From contig CM070592.1 of the NCBI GenBank assembly GCA_036346355.1, forward strand, positions 35,015,230 through 35,079,229: a DNA stretch of 64,000 bases. Direction: 5' to 3'. Below the pieces are notes generated by a model that saw only the letters and a program-made list of their open reading frames with translations, was not told the DNA's origin and searched no databases. Source of the stretch: Rhipidocladum racemiflorum (Eukaryota > Streptophyta > Magnoliopsida > Poales > Poaceae). Position 1 is the first letter of the stretch, and the number at the start of each line of letters is the position of its first letter. The position numbers and the translations under genes were made by a program. Below are positions 10,001 to 20,804 of the stretch, in pieces.

Positions 10001-11244
10001 CCAAATCCTCTTTGTTTAGTTAGTAGTGTAGCTTGAATTAGTAGTTCAAAGTAGGGAAGGATTGTTTCTTTCTTTCTTGGATGGATGGCGCGCCTAAGCG
10101 GATCCTGAGATTGGACTCGAAGGATCCAAGACAAACAAGCAAGCAAGTGAATCTGCTTTGGTGAAGGCGCGGGCCCGGAAGTGGAATCAAATCTGTCTTG
10201 CGAAAGCGAACATCCGTAGAAAGCCAATACAGGCGGCGCTTGAGCCGAGAAAGCTCGATTCATGCCAGTTGTGCACGAGTCAAATCAAGCTGAACTCGAC
10301 TCGACTCTTGTTGTTTTCAAGCAAGCAAGCGCATGAGTTCCTGGTTAAAGAAAGCTGTTGGTTTTTCGAGGAAGAGAAAGCTGTTGGTGGAAGTCAAGCA
10401 GATGATCCTGTTCTTCAAGTAGGTAGTATGGCGCGCGAAAGCCGTTGCGCTAACTAAATCCGTTTTCTTGCTTGTCAGCATTGGTTGTTTCGATTCTCAA
10501 GTAAGTGCTGTCAAACACGGATCTTGATATGTGAATTCATATTCTTCCTGATGGGATTGAATCAGAAATGAATATCCCAATTAGTGCAAGGAAGTAGATC
10601 GATCAATTTGAAGGTGAACCCCAACCCAAATCACAGATATGATTAATTTCGAAGAAGAACAGACCTACAGCTGATTGAAAGCTTATCACTTTCCTTCGTT
10701 TGCTTTGGGAAGCGAGAAGCCTTTAGTGAGTGGGACCGGGAGTGAAACGCCTGAATGGGAAGCGAGAAGGTAAACAAGGGATTCTCCGCATGAGGATCCC
10801 GATGTCTTTAATAGAGTGAAACATTAGTAGTTTCCCAGAGGTACACTACGGCATGTGTACCTCACCAAAAAGCGGTCAAGAGAGTTGTTCAGAGTCTGCT
10901 ACCCAAGCAAAGCGATCGATATCCGTACCTTGGCTTTGTTGGAACACAACCAGGAAACACAGCACAATCAGCAGACCAAACTTCACCTTTGCTGCTAGTC
11001 GAAATACTGAATTTTCCGGCAAAACGCTATTTCCCGGACAAAGAACAGTACCGCTATATTAATGCTTCAGAGAGGAAAGAACTACAATGTAATTGATTGT
11101 CTGGCGATGCTATCAGCCAGCATTGTTACCCTTTATTTATAGCCTCTAACACAAATCTACAACTCGGACTCGGTCTTATACATCGTATAGGATTCTGCTA
11201 CTTAAAAAATGAAACTTATACGGACTGAAACAACCAAGTTTTAA

Positions 11245-11440
11245 CTGAAAGCTAGAGAGGCATGGAACACACTCAAGGAGATGAGAGTGGGAGAAGATCG
11301 CGTCAAGAAGGCTCGAGTGCAGACGTTGAAGAGGGAGTTCAACCGACTCAACATGGAAGAAAATGAGACCATCAACAAGTTTTTACTTCGGCTCACAACG
11401 TTAGTAAGTGAAATTCGGTCTCTAGAAGATTAGTTCAAGC
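11245..11440 (+). pseudogene. Copia gag (UBN2-type) fragment
   Basis: A plus-strand frame reads AREAWNTLKEMRVGEDRVKK and then QTLKREFNRLNMEENETINK, followed by RLTTLVSEI before a stop near 11433. This is the characteristic order of the UBN2 region of plant copia gag. Nothing else of the element is recognisable nearby, though a minus-strand TATA-like block at about 11130 may be an LTR scrap. Confidence 0.75.
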
Positions 11441-11825
11441 TAGACATGAAATCTACATTGGAAATACAGGAACTTAAGATTTTGTAAGTGACTTCTGCAC
11501 TTTCCCTTGAATATAAAGTACATGTTTTCCTATGATTATAAATATATGTTTTTTATTGCTAAAGGAGAGAAGGGCGCCACCCTGAAAGGCTAAAGTTGAG
11601 GGAAAATCTTGATCAAAAAGTTGAGGCTGGGATGAAATACGAGGGAAGCTGATCCGGAAGCAGAACCCGTTTGAGCTAGAGGGAAGAGAAAGAAGTTGTT
11701 TGCTTGCGCTAGCGTATCCGTAGTTTCCTTGCTGCTTGACTTGAATCTACTAGTTTAGAACCCCTTCTTTATATAGAGGAAGAACTATGATGTTACTTCC
11801 TTCACCCGCTAGAAGTGCTAATAGA
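11441..11825. other. Gene-free spacer
   Basis: A continuation of degenerate retrotransposon-like sequence and purine-rich spacer. I see no supported gene or RNA. Confidence 0.5.
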
Positions 11826-12068
11826 CTATGCTGCTATACTACCAGGAGTAGACTCTACTAATGTCATTAAGAGAATAATAATACCTGAGCATATAATAAA
11901 GGACTTCGCTCTCATAGTATTATGTGACTCCCATGTAGATTTCATGTCTAGAGTTGCCCTTTCGAGGTATTCCTCACGAAGTTTATTCAACCCCAGTGGA
12001 TCGTAAACTAGTGGATCGATTTTTTCCAAATCCACTATAGCTTGAACTAGTTCATTAGGTCTGATATG
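11826..12068 (-). pseudogene. ORF-A, C-terminal segment (cut by LINE)
   Basis: Minus-strand frame running from the LINE poly(A) junction to a stop at 11826. It ends in a hydrophobic segment (SFIICSGIIILLMTLV) that would make one transmembrane helix near the C-terminus. The reading frame at the junction is in register with 16482-16672 through the duplicated target site (H-x-x-PN-D/E codons in both copies). The segment before it is hydrophilic and charged. I do not recognise the family. Confidence 0.5.
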
Positions 12069-12584
12069 TTTTTTTTTTTAGACTAAAAGGACATCAATTT
12101 TTGATGCCCCAGTTCCATTAAAGAAACTGAGAGATTACATCATCAAGTTCGAATATTGGATAGACCTTACAAAACCTCCTCAAAACATCAAGATCACAGC
12201 AAACCTAGAGAGGAAAATATCAACCCAATAGCACATCAGTGCACAAACTGTCAAAGCACTTAGAGAAGTAAAATCAAAACAGGGGACATTAGAAAACAAC
12301 TAGTTCCAGCAACATGCTCCCAGCAATCAGCTACCATCACCCGCACCTTCAGCACTCCTTGCAAAACAGCCGGCGTAAACACAAAATCGCCTCTTTTTTG
12401 TTGAGTAATTATCCACCTTTGGCACCTTACTTTACCAGCAACCACCCTTCAGGCAAGACAACCGGCAAACAACCTCTTTTCTGAGCAAACCTTTCCACAA
12501 AGAAAACAATCATAGCTAAACCAGAAGAGCAAAATAGATCCCGAAGCTGGTCATCGAAACACTATTTCCTTTTTTGCAATTTAA

Positions 12585-13897
12585 TCAAGTTGGTTCCCTG
12601 ATCATGAACTCCAGAAGCAGTGGCGCCCGGATTTTGGCATCTAGCCAATCGCAAAAATTCTTCATTGTTGCTAGCATCTCCTCCTTCATCAAAGGACTCC
12701 AACTCTTTAGATAAATGAGAATCTTCCACCAAATCGTCTTCATATTTGACCACTCCTGTTGTTGAAAAATCATGTTATTTCTATGAATCCATAAACTCCA
12801 TAAAGAAGCAGCGCAAATAACATTTAACACCGCATTTTTCTTATTACTCAGCCAGAAACGGGCAACAGATTCATAGTTATAACCAATGTTCATATCAAAA
12901 AACTCGCCGATGATACTCCAAGTATTTTTAGCCACAACACACTCAAAAAAGAGATGATTCACAGACTCAATTTCAGAACAATAGCTACACAATATTCCTT
13001 TATTCAACCCTCTTTTTAGCAAATTATCTCTAGTCATAATCTTGTTGTGAGAGATGAGCCAAAGAAATAGACTTTAGGGGGAACAATAAGACTCCAAATC
13101 GCAGGGATGAACACAGGACACACCCCCCTGAAGTTGATAATACTATAAAGAGACTTAACAGAATAAATTCCATTACTATTGTATTGCCAAACTAAAGCAT
13201 CTTCATCATCAGTGAGACGAATGCTATTAACCACTTCTACCAACTCAAACCATCTGATCATTAATCTATCGCAAAAGATTCTCCTAAAAGTACATTTAAA
13301 GTTAATGCCATCCCAAATTTCAGAGACGGTAACCCCTTTCTCATTAGAAAGCACATAAAGATCCCAGAATTGTGTCGCAAGACAGGAGTTACCAAACCAA
13401 ATGTCTTCCCAGAATCTAGTTTTATTACCATTTCCCACCTTCCACCTATAACCAAATTTAGTGGCCTTCATAGCCCAAAGGACACTCTTCCAAAAAACCG
13501 AAACATGGTTAGAGTCACAGAGAAAGATATTTGGGTCCTCAGTTTTATATTTGAAATCTATAATCTTTTTCCATTGGTTATCATTATTGTTGCAAAATCT
13601 TTTAATCCAAGAAGCCAACAAACAAAGATTTAAGTCTCTAATATTAGGCAGACCCAGACCGCCATAATTCTTTTCCATGCAAACCAGATTCCAATTGGCT
13701 AGGTGAAGTTTATTGTGACCTTCAAAATCGTTCCACAAACAGTTAGCCATATGAGAGTTTATGATGTCTAAAGCCCATTTAGGGAATTTAAAAAAAGATA
13801 AGAGGTAAATGGGAATACTGGCTAAACAAGCCTTAATCAAAACTACCCGGCCACTGTAAGAGAGGAGTTTACCCCTCCAACCTGCCATTCTTTTCAA
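12585..13897 (-). pseudogene. LINE ORF2 C-terminal region (thumb and zf-RVT)
   Basis: Frames 13034-13897 and 12585-13037 form the region after the RT palm. The first has WRGKLLSYSGRVVLIKACLA and NYGGLGLPNIRDLNLCLLA, hallmark blocks of plant L1 ORF2. The second holds the cysteine/histidine pattern LCSYCSEIESVNHLFFEC of zf-RVT, followed by a tryptophan-rich stretch (LWSLWIHRNNMIF). A frameshift near 13035 separates them. In plant LINEs this region follows the RT and helps nucleic-acid binding. Confidence 0.92.
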
Positions 13898-14904
13898 AAT
13901 CTTATCGGTTGAAAGTCATCTCTTCTAATCTTATCCCAATGAAGGGGAATGCCGAGATACTTAATGGGGAAAGACCCAATCTTACAACATAGAATTTTTG
14001 CATAACTTTCTACCTCATCTTTGTCACAACCAATCGAGATCAACTCACTTTTATGGAAATTTATTCTCATTCCTGACATTTGCTCAAAGCAAGTAAGAAA
14101 CCATTTGAGATGAAGAATAGAACATTTCTCATTTTTAACAAAGATTAAAGTGTCATCTGCATATTGAAGACTAATAACCCCCCAGGGTAGAAATCTTCAC
14201 ACAAACCTCTGGTCAAACCTTTACTAGTAGCCTTGATCAAGATTCTGGCAAAAACATCCGCAACTAGATTAAAAAGAAGCGGAGAAAGCGGGTCACCTTG
14301 TCTCAAACCTTTACCAGTCTGAAAAAAATCACTTTCGTCATTGTTTATCTTAATTCCGACCGACCCTTTGACCAGGACCGAAAGAATCCAAGCTTGCCAC
14401 TTGTTCCCAAAACCTCTTTTACTTAAAATATCTAACAGAAAACTCCAATTCACTTTATCATAAGCTTTCTCGTAGTCCAGTTTAAGAACTAAGCCTTTAC
14501 TCTTTTCTTGATGAACTTTATGAATGATTTCATGAGCTGTAACCACACTTTCCAAGATAAAACGATTTTTAATGAGCCTTGATGCAGTTATGTAAAATAA
14601 TTCTATCACAAATAGGGCTAATTCTATTAGTAAGGACTTTTGTGATGATCTTATGCTTGCAATTCAGTAAACTAATCGGTCTAAACTGTTTAATATTGGA
14701 GGCATTGTTTTCTTTAGGGATCAACGAAATCATAGCAAAGTTCAATCTAAACAAATCCAAATTTCCATTTTCGAAATCTCTAAGCAAATCCATGAGATCA
14801 TTTTTGACAATATCCCAAAACTTCTGATAGAAAAAGAAAGGAAGTCCATCTGGACCCGGAGCACCATCAGAATAAGAATCAAAAACCGCTTTTTTAACCT
14901 CCTC
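13898..14904 (-). pseudogene. LINE reverse transcriptase domain, multiply frameshifted
   Basis: Pieces in several frames cover the RVT_1 domain: FAMISLIPKENNASNIKQFR and PISLLNCKHKIITKVL (14569-14793), then KNRFILESVVTAHEIIH, LKLDYEKAYDKVNW and GLRQGDPLSPLLFNLV (14145-14609). A catalytic YADD with TLIFVKN is readable at about 14140-14165, but only one frame off. A G-run of six on the minus strand before it is one base short of keeping the frame. The last RT piece is 13894-14079 (GMRINFHKSELI, KYLGIPL). Other shifts lie near 14575 and 14790, and a stop is at about 14905. Confidence 0.93.
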
Positions 14905-16230
14905 TTAGAAAGGTGCCTCCAAAATCTCATTCTCTCCCTCAGAGATCATGTCATTCAAATCAAAGAAATTGTCATCTAAATTAATATTAGGTTTGGCCTC
15001 AAAACCAAAAAGAGATTTATAATAATTGCAAGCTATGTCCAACATACTTTTTGTATCATGCACAGGCCCCTCAGGCCCCTCTAGCATGGCAATAAAGTTT
15101 TTCCTCCTTCTTTGATTAGCAATCGCATGAAAATACTTCGTATTCCTATCCCCTTCTTTAATATTTCTATCTCTAGCTCTTTGCTTAGCTTTGACTTCCT
15201 CAATAGCCCAAATCCTCTCAATCTCTTTTTTATTGGCTACTAATTTATTTTTTTCATCACAATTAAGAACTCTAGTTTCAGACAAGATATCTAACTTATC
15301 AATCTCCTCCAGAAGTAATTTCTTTTTTTTCCTATTAAAGGAATCAACATTAATACTCCAACCCTTTGTAATCTTTCTAATATTTCTAATCTTAAATTGC
15401 CATTTATCTATAGCATTCATATTTTCGACATGGATGTTCCAAGCTTTGTCAATGACATTTCTAAACTCCTCCTGTAAAAGCCACCATTTTTCAAACTTAT
15501 AGCCTTTCTTATTATGAATCACACTATTCCTCGAGTCCCAAAGAATAGGTGTATGATTGCTACCAACTCTAGGTAGAGAGGTCACCATGGCTAAAGGAAA
15601 GTTTTCCTCAAAAGAGGTACTACAAAAAACTCTATCAATCACAGTCATAATTGGGAGTTCTCGATTGTTAGTCCAAGTATATTGTCTCCCAGATAAGCGA
15701 AGTTCTATAAGACCCCACATATCTATCCACTCATTGAAACTATCGCACCATTTATGACTCACTTTACCATTATTTTTATCCGACGAAAATCTAGTCAAAT
15801 TAAAATCACCTCCCAATAAAATTGGAGTACGATTGTCAGCAATGAAAATCTCATGAAGATCAGAAATAAACAATTTCTTACCCTCCTCATAAGGAGAACC
15901 ATAAACCGTGACAAGTCTCCAAGAAAAATCCTTCTCTTTATTTCTAATATAACATTGAATATAGAAATCCTTAATCTCCACATGTACAATCTCCATAATA
16001 TCCAAATTAATTCCAACCAAAATACCACCCTCAGTGGCTTTGGAAGAAAGCCAATGCCATTCAAAATTTTTAGAAATACTAATAGAGTTAAGAAAGGAAG
16101 AACTAAATTTTTCTCTTTTGGTTTCTTGTAAGCCAATGAAGTCTAATCTGTGATTTCGCATAATCTCCATTATGCATTGAGTTTTCCCGGTTTGTCCAAG
16201 ACCTCTAATATTCCAAAAAAGACCTCTCAT
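14905..16230 (-). pseudogene. LINE ORF2 N-terminal AP-endonuclease
   Basis: An uninterrupted frame of about 440 residues. It starts MRGLFWNIRGLG at 16230, the standard N-terminus of plant L1 ORF2, and shows LDFIGLQETKRE, a GGILVG block, VTVYGSPYEEGKK, LLGGDFNLTRF, LSGRQYTWTNN, IDRVFCS and GSNHTPIL, which are the exonuclease-endonuclease-phosphatase motifs that nick target DNA for target-primed reverse transcription. It then runs into the linker with a REGDRNTKYFHAIAN-like block (NIKEGDRNTKYFHAI) before RT. The true RT lies downstream in other frames, so ORF2 is split. Confidence 0.93.
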
Positions 16231-16436
16231 TATCCAATTATTTTCATAGGGTGCTTGCCCCGTTTCTTTTTCCCTACAGTAGTCCAACCATTATTCTCCT
16301 GACCGTCCTCTAAAACCTCCTTCAGAGGTGTAGATAGGTTATTACTCTCATTCTCATTAAGGATATTGCGAATATACTTACAAACATCGGCATTATTACT
16401 ATTCTCACATAAACTATCTCCTACAGAGATGTTTCT
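16230..16436 (-). pseudogene. LINE ORF1 C-terminal remnant
   Basis: The minus-strand frame ends with GWTTVGKKKRGKHP... and a TAA at 16230-16232. The NGWTTVGKKKRGK motif is common at the end of plant L1 ORF1 (gag-like) proteins. The TAA overlaps the ATG of ORF2 (sequence TAATG). A stop at 16437-16439 and the nearby target-site repeat mark the 5' truncation. Confidence 0.7.
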
Positions 16437-16481
16437 TTAACATATTCAATAGAAATCGAACTGAAATGATTGGATAAATCA

Positions 16482-16672
16482 TTAGGTGACATATGATGAG
16501 GAATTTGTGAAATAAAGTTGGACGTAGATGGTATTAATAACTCCCCATTAGTTCGATCTAGATTCATTAATAAATGTGATATTTGATAAAGGTAGCGGTT
16601 GTGTATTATATTTGCTGTATATTCGATCTGAGGTACTTCAAGGGGATTATTGTTAAACCAGAGTGTAAAACC
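16482..16672 (-). pseudogene. ORF-A, middle segment
   Basis: Minus-strand frame between the SIRE-like element and the LINE. It starts just inside the AAACC target site with FTLWFNNNPLEVPQ and runs hydrophilic to the LINE target site (PHHMSPNDL). It continues in frame upstream at 22926 once the LTR element and one TSD are removed. Family not recognised. Confidence 0.5.
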
Positions 16673-17807
16673 TGTAGGACCGAATATAGCAATCAGAGGG
16701 GGGTGAATGATTGTGCGGAAGCTAAAACCAAATTCTTGATCTATTAAAAGTTTACCCCAAAATAGAACCAAATAATTGCCTCGTTTTCGAAAAAAAACAG
16801 AATGATAGAGGTTTGGTAAAACGCGAATTCCCGGAGATCCAACCGTCCGATCGATCTGAAATTTGGACACAAGAAACTAGATTCCAATAAGAATCAAACC
16901 CAAAAAGAATCAGCTCAATCGGACTTACGGATGAAAAGTTATGACCTTCGCAAGCTTACTGTTCCAGAAGATGGCGAGAATAAATCTAACTAGAATTGTA
17001 GCTCGCCGAAAGATTTGATGAACTTGATCTTTATTTCTCCTTTCTTTTGTCTAAAATACTCTAAACAAAAGAGTACAACCCTAAAGCTTGCTCAAAGCTT
17101 GATTGCCTTCAACAGGAGGCAACCCCTCTATTTAAAGAAGGCAAACACACCTAATCCTAGAAGGAGTCCTAATCCTAGAAGGATTCCTAATCCTAAAAGG
17201 ATTCCCACTCCTAATCCTAGAAAGAGCATGTATTCAACACAACTCCACTTGGCCCAACCTGGCCGAGTACAACTCTTGCACGCCAGATGGCAACCCTACC
17301 ATACTCACGTGACTAACACTTTGCACGCGAGTGACCTCATGCCATTCTCACGTGACTAACCATTCTTCATGTGCACCATTCTCTTAGCCCGAACGTCCCG
17401 CATGACATCCTTGACCACCAAGACCTCAGTTCCCCTGAACCTAGTCCCGAACCTCGGTTCCTCCATGAACCTAGTTCCGATCCGTCATCGACCACATTCG
17501 CCCTCGAGCAATACCTGCACATGAACAAACCACAAAAGCGATTCCGAGCACAAGTCCGCGACTTGACTCACATTAAACCATGCAACCACTCACAGGAGTG
17601 CATTGTATTAAATATTCTAAGAACACGATTTCAAAACACGAACAAAAACCTTTGCAAAAATCAAAAGCTTTTCAAATAATCAAACTGATTTGAGATCTTT
17701 TCAAATAAAGAAACCAAAAATAAATCTTGTCGAAATATCAAACTGGTTTCAAATCTTTTTCAAATACTCATCATCAAAATCAATGGATCAAAAATAACGA
17801 TCCTTCA
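16673..17807 (-). repeat. 3' LTR of SIRE-like element
   Basis: 1,135 bp. It contains a short tandem array of a CCTAATCCTAGAAGGAGT-like unit (about 17150-17225) and a TATTTAAAG box at about 17130. In element orientation it is the downstream LTR. Confidence 0.93.
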
Positions 17808-17816
17808 ATCTCCCCT
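17808..17816 (-). other. Polypurine tract of SIRE-like element
   Basis: On the minus strand AAGGGGAGA directly abuts the 3' LTR. Confidence 0.8.
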
Positions 17817-19095
17817 TGATGAGTAATTTGACAAAACACAATATAAGATTTGACAAGAGATTGAGCAAGAACCAAAAGACCAAATAATCCCAATTCAAAA
17901 ACCTCCTTGACTTGTTCTCCCCTTTTTGACAAAATAGTCATCAAGATCTCAAAACTCCCCTTAATGAATGCAGATCTCAAGCTTTGAAGTATATTCAAGG
18001 TATATAATCAAAGTAAAGCATTTGAAGAGTTTTTAGGAGAACTTTCTCATTTTGTATCAAATTATCCAATGAGAAAGCAAATTGTGAGAATATGGAGGCT
18101 CTAACACATAGAATAGTTATTGCATAAGCAAATTAGAGCAAACAAGTAAAATGTCATAAACAGATTTTGCCAAAGCGAAAAAGAAATCTATCATGAGCAT
18201 AGAGAGACTTTCAAATTCACTAATATTTGTCTCAAGCCTTTTTCAACCATTTGAATTTCCTTTTTCTCTTTTAGCAAGTTTGACAATTTTGCTTTGTGAT
18301 CAACAGGATGACAAGTAATCGCACACTAGCCCATACTTGTGTATGAGTAGGTAGTTCTTTCTTGTATCTTTCTCGATTTAAATTGGCAAGTGGCTTCACA
18401 TTGTTCTGAACTTTTGTTTAGACAAGTAGCCTTTTCTTGCATCTTTTGCATTTAAATCCTGGCAAGGAAGTCGCACATTGTACTAAACTTGTGTTTAGCC
18501 AAGTAGCTTTTGCTTGCATCTTTTCAACTTGCTTTTAACATTAAAACACTGATTTTGCTTGAGACTCATAATGATCATTTGAAGTCCAACAAAAACTCAC
18601 ACATAGTTTCTAATCGGCTCTAGCCTTTCAACAGATGACAAGAAACTTTTAAGCCTATTTCACAAATGCAATACCATAATGAGCAAGAGCCAAAATATTC
18701 TCGAAAAGCATCTCAAATTGAATTATTTTAGCCTTTTAGTGATAAGTAAAGCATTGAGCATTAACTTGGCTATATACACAAGAATAATCGCCAAAGCTTT
18801 GTACTACATGATGCAATGTAAACAGGGGTTTTTACTTGAGGTGTAAAGTCAAAATACCACTTATAAAAAAATCACTTCTAGGAACCAAAGTCAAGTAACC
18901 CAAAAAGAGATAAACTCAAGACTCCCCCTCAAATCAACCCATGGGGATGAATGATCCCAAGTTCACCGCGTAAGAAAGCAAAACGAGAAAAATCAAGCGG
19001 TTTAGTGAAAATATCGACAAAGTGAGCACCGAATCAACAAATTTCAGTTCAATAGCTCTTTTTCAACATGATCTCTAAGAAAATGAAATCTGATG
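17817..19095 (-). other. Non-coding 3' region of SIRE-like element with tandem repeat
   Basis: About 1.3 kb between RNase H and the polypurine tract with no open frame of note. At 18335-18535 there are about 2.6 copies of a 75-77 bp unit that begins ACTTGTGTTTAGCCAAGTAG, with the tail of an earlier copy just before. SIRE-type elements often carry an env-like or spacer region here; I see no env-like coding. Confidence 0.6.
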
Positions 19096-19341
19096 TCAAT
19101 GTGTCCAAGAAAGAGAATTACTCAAGAAGTGGCATGAACCAGATGTACTTTTTCTATCAATTCCACATCCTCCAAATTCAGCATCAGAGAAAGGTCTTAA
19201 ACTAATGCGTGAAGAAGCAGAAAGCCAAATGCCAAAATCTTGAGTACCACGGAGATACCTTAAAATCCTCTTGATAGCTTGTCGATGTAAAGCACACGGG
19301 GAAGCTTGAAAACGAGCACACAAGCACACATCAAACTCCAA
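19096..19341 (-). pseudogene. SIRE-like RNase H fragment
   Basis: The minus-strand frame reads CARFQASPCALHRQAIKRIL, RYLRGTQDFGIW and FSDAEFGGCGIDRKSTSGSC. This is the start of copia RNase H, where the usual motif is SDADYAGC.DRKSTSG. It is cut off after LSNSLSW. It directly follows the protease piece, marking the internal deletion join at about 19330-19345. Confidence 0.9.
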
Positions 19342-19561
19342 TTATCTCATCCTCAACAGCATCATCATCATCTTCATCAACAAAGATACTCTCCCCCTGA
19401 ACATATGCACCTGTACCTGCACTATTTGGACTAGTGCCTTTTGCGAAAACAAAGGTGGAGGAAGCATCTTGAAAAATAACACTTTTAGCACGAGATGCAC
19501 AAGTGAAGGAGGAGAACCAATTCTTATCATCGGACATGTGGCGTGAGCATCCGAAATCCAC
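19331..19561 (-). pseudogene. SIRE-like protease fragment
   Basis: Minus-strand frame beginning DFGCSRHMSDDKNWF, equivalent to the family motif DSGCSRHMTG. The catalytic DSG reads DFG, so the serine is replaced. It runs on into an acidic stretch (SIFVDEDDDDAVEDE) that normally lies in the integrase-RT linker, so part of the deletion is also here. Confidence 0.85.
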
Positions 19562-19594
19562 TAGCCATATGTTCTCCTTCCTCGCGTGAGAAGC

Positions 19595-20698
19595 CTACAT
19601 AGAAGCAGAAAGTGTCGATGTCTCGGTACTGGGGTTAGAAATAAGATGTTTAGGAATCCAGTACTGAGACACACGACGCACAACAGTTGGCACAACACGA
19701 GCATTTTTATGCACAAAAATAGATTTATCCTTTCCCGTGTTCTTAGCAACAAAAGGTGTTTGCTTCACCCTGGGCACATAATGAGAAGCAAAGTGTGTCT
19801 TTCTGACATTAGACTTAGCATTGAACATTTCTATCCTTTGTTGTTTAGCTAGTCTAAAGCAGAACTGAACTAAATGACCATCTTTACCACAGTGAGTGCA
19901 AGTGTATTTAACATGATGTTTAGCTTTAGAAGTAGAAGCAACATTTGCACTCATCATAGTAGAAGATAAAGTTCCAGCAGATTTAAAAGCAGTTTTCTCA
20001 GGCTCTTTGACAATTTCAAACTTTCCACTTTCAAGAGCTTTAACAACAGTAGGAGCATGTGATTTGTGATGAGCATAAGGATCAAAACCTAAACCTTTGT
20101 GATGAGTGCTAACTTTTGATTGATCCAAAATCATATTTAGGTTTTTCTTTCCTTTAGTAAAACGCTCTAAACAATCTTGCAAGTAATCAACTTTACGAGA
20201 AAGCACAAGACAATTATTGCAAGGAATATCAACCTTCTCTTTCTGTTTGCGACAAGTAGAGCATGAAAGAACCTCATGAGTGAGCATGTTATTAGTCATC
20301 TGAGAAACTCTAGCATTTGCATCTTTCAATTTCAATTCAAGAATCGAGCATTTAGGACAAGAGATTGAACCATGCAAATCATCAGTGGAACAGCTAGCAT
20401 GTTTAACATGTTTCTCATTTTGATGCAATAGGGAAGCATGAACACTCCTTAAAGCAATAACTTCAGATTGTAGCACATCACAAGATTTGCAAGAATCATC
20501 ATCAGGAATTAAAGATCTAAGCCTTGCAATTTCAGAATTGGAACTATCAATTTCTAGATCTTTTTCTTTAAGAGCCTTCTTAGACTTTTTAAGTTCTGAA
20601 GCTAATTTAACCATGGCATACTCAAGCTCATCATAAGAAGGCCTCACCTCTTCAAAATCGGAGTCGTTGTCGCTATCCCTTCTAGTCATGAAACACAT
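19595..20698 (-). CDS. SIRE-like gag, C-terminal half
   Basis: A clean 367-residue frame with a long coiled-coil region (about residues 15-75, ELEYAMVKLASELKKSKKAL), repeated cysteine pairs (CKSCDVL, CPKCSIL, CSTCRK, CNNC) and a CCHC zinc knuckle CTHCGKDGHLVQFC near residue 270. Such long coiled-coil gag tails are typical of SIRE-type elements, where gag packages the RNA. It is separated from the N-terminal half by a short gap with a stop or shift near 20700-20800. Confidence 0.8.
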   Translation of the reverse strand: MCFMTRRDSDNDSDFEEVRPSYDELEYAMVKLASELKKSKKALKEKDLEIDSSNSEIARLRSLIPDDDSCKSCDVLQSEVIALRSVHASLLHQNEKHVKHASCSTDDLHGSISCPKCSILELKLKDANARVSQMTNNMLTHEVLSCSTCRKQKEKVDIPCNNCLVLSRKVDYLQDCLERFTKGKKNLNMILDQSKVSTHHKGLGFDPYAHHKSHAPTVVKALESGKFEIVKEPEKTAFKSAGTLSSTMMSANVASTSKAKHHVKYTCTHCGKDGHLVQFCFRLAKQQRIEMFNAKSNVRKTHFASHYVPRVKQTPFVAKNTGKDKSIFVHKNARVVPTVVRRVSQYWIPKHLISNPSTETSTLSASM

Positions 20699-20804
20699 CC
20701 CGGTGAAGTCATCATCGAATCTCCCTTCTTGTCCTTCTTCTTATCATGTGGCTCATTATCACTCTCAAAGTCCACATCGCTAAGATCACACTCCTCTATG
20801 GCGG

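Larger units (their letters stand above)
12069..16481 (-). mobile_element. L1-type LINE (non-LTR retrotransposon), 5'-truncated
   Basis: Minus-strand element with the end of ORF1, an ORF2 containing AP-endonuclease, reverse transcriptase and C-terminal zf-RVT-like region, and a terminal poly(A) (the T-run at 12069-12078 on the plus strand). A 17-bp imperfect direct repeat flanks it: TCATTAGGTCTGATATG ending at 12068 and TCATTAGGTGACATATG starting at 16482. They match at 14 of 17 positions, the differences being three adjacent bases. The host frame is in register across the two copies, which supports these boundaries. ORF1 is mostly missing, so the copy is 5'-truncated. Confidence 0.85.
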
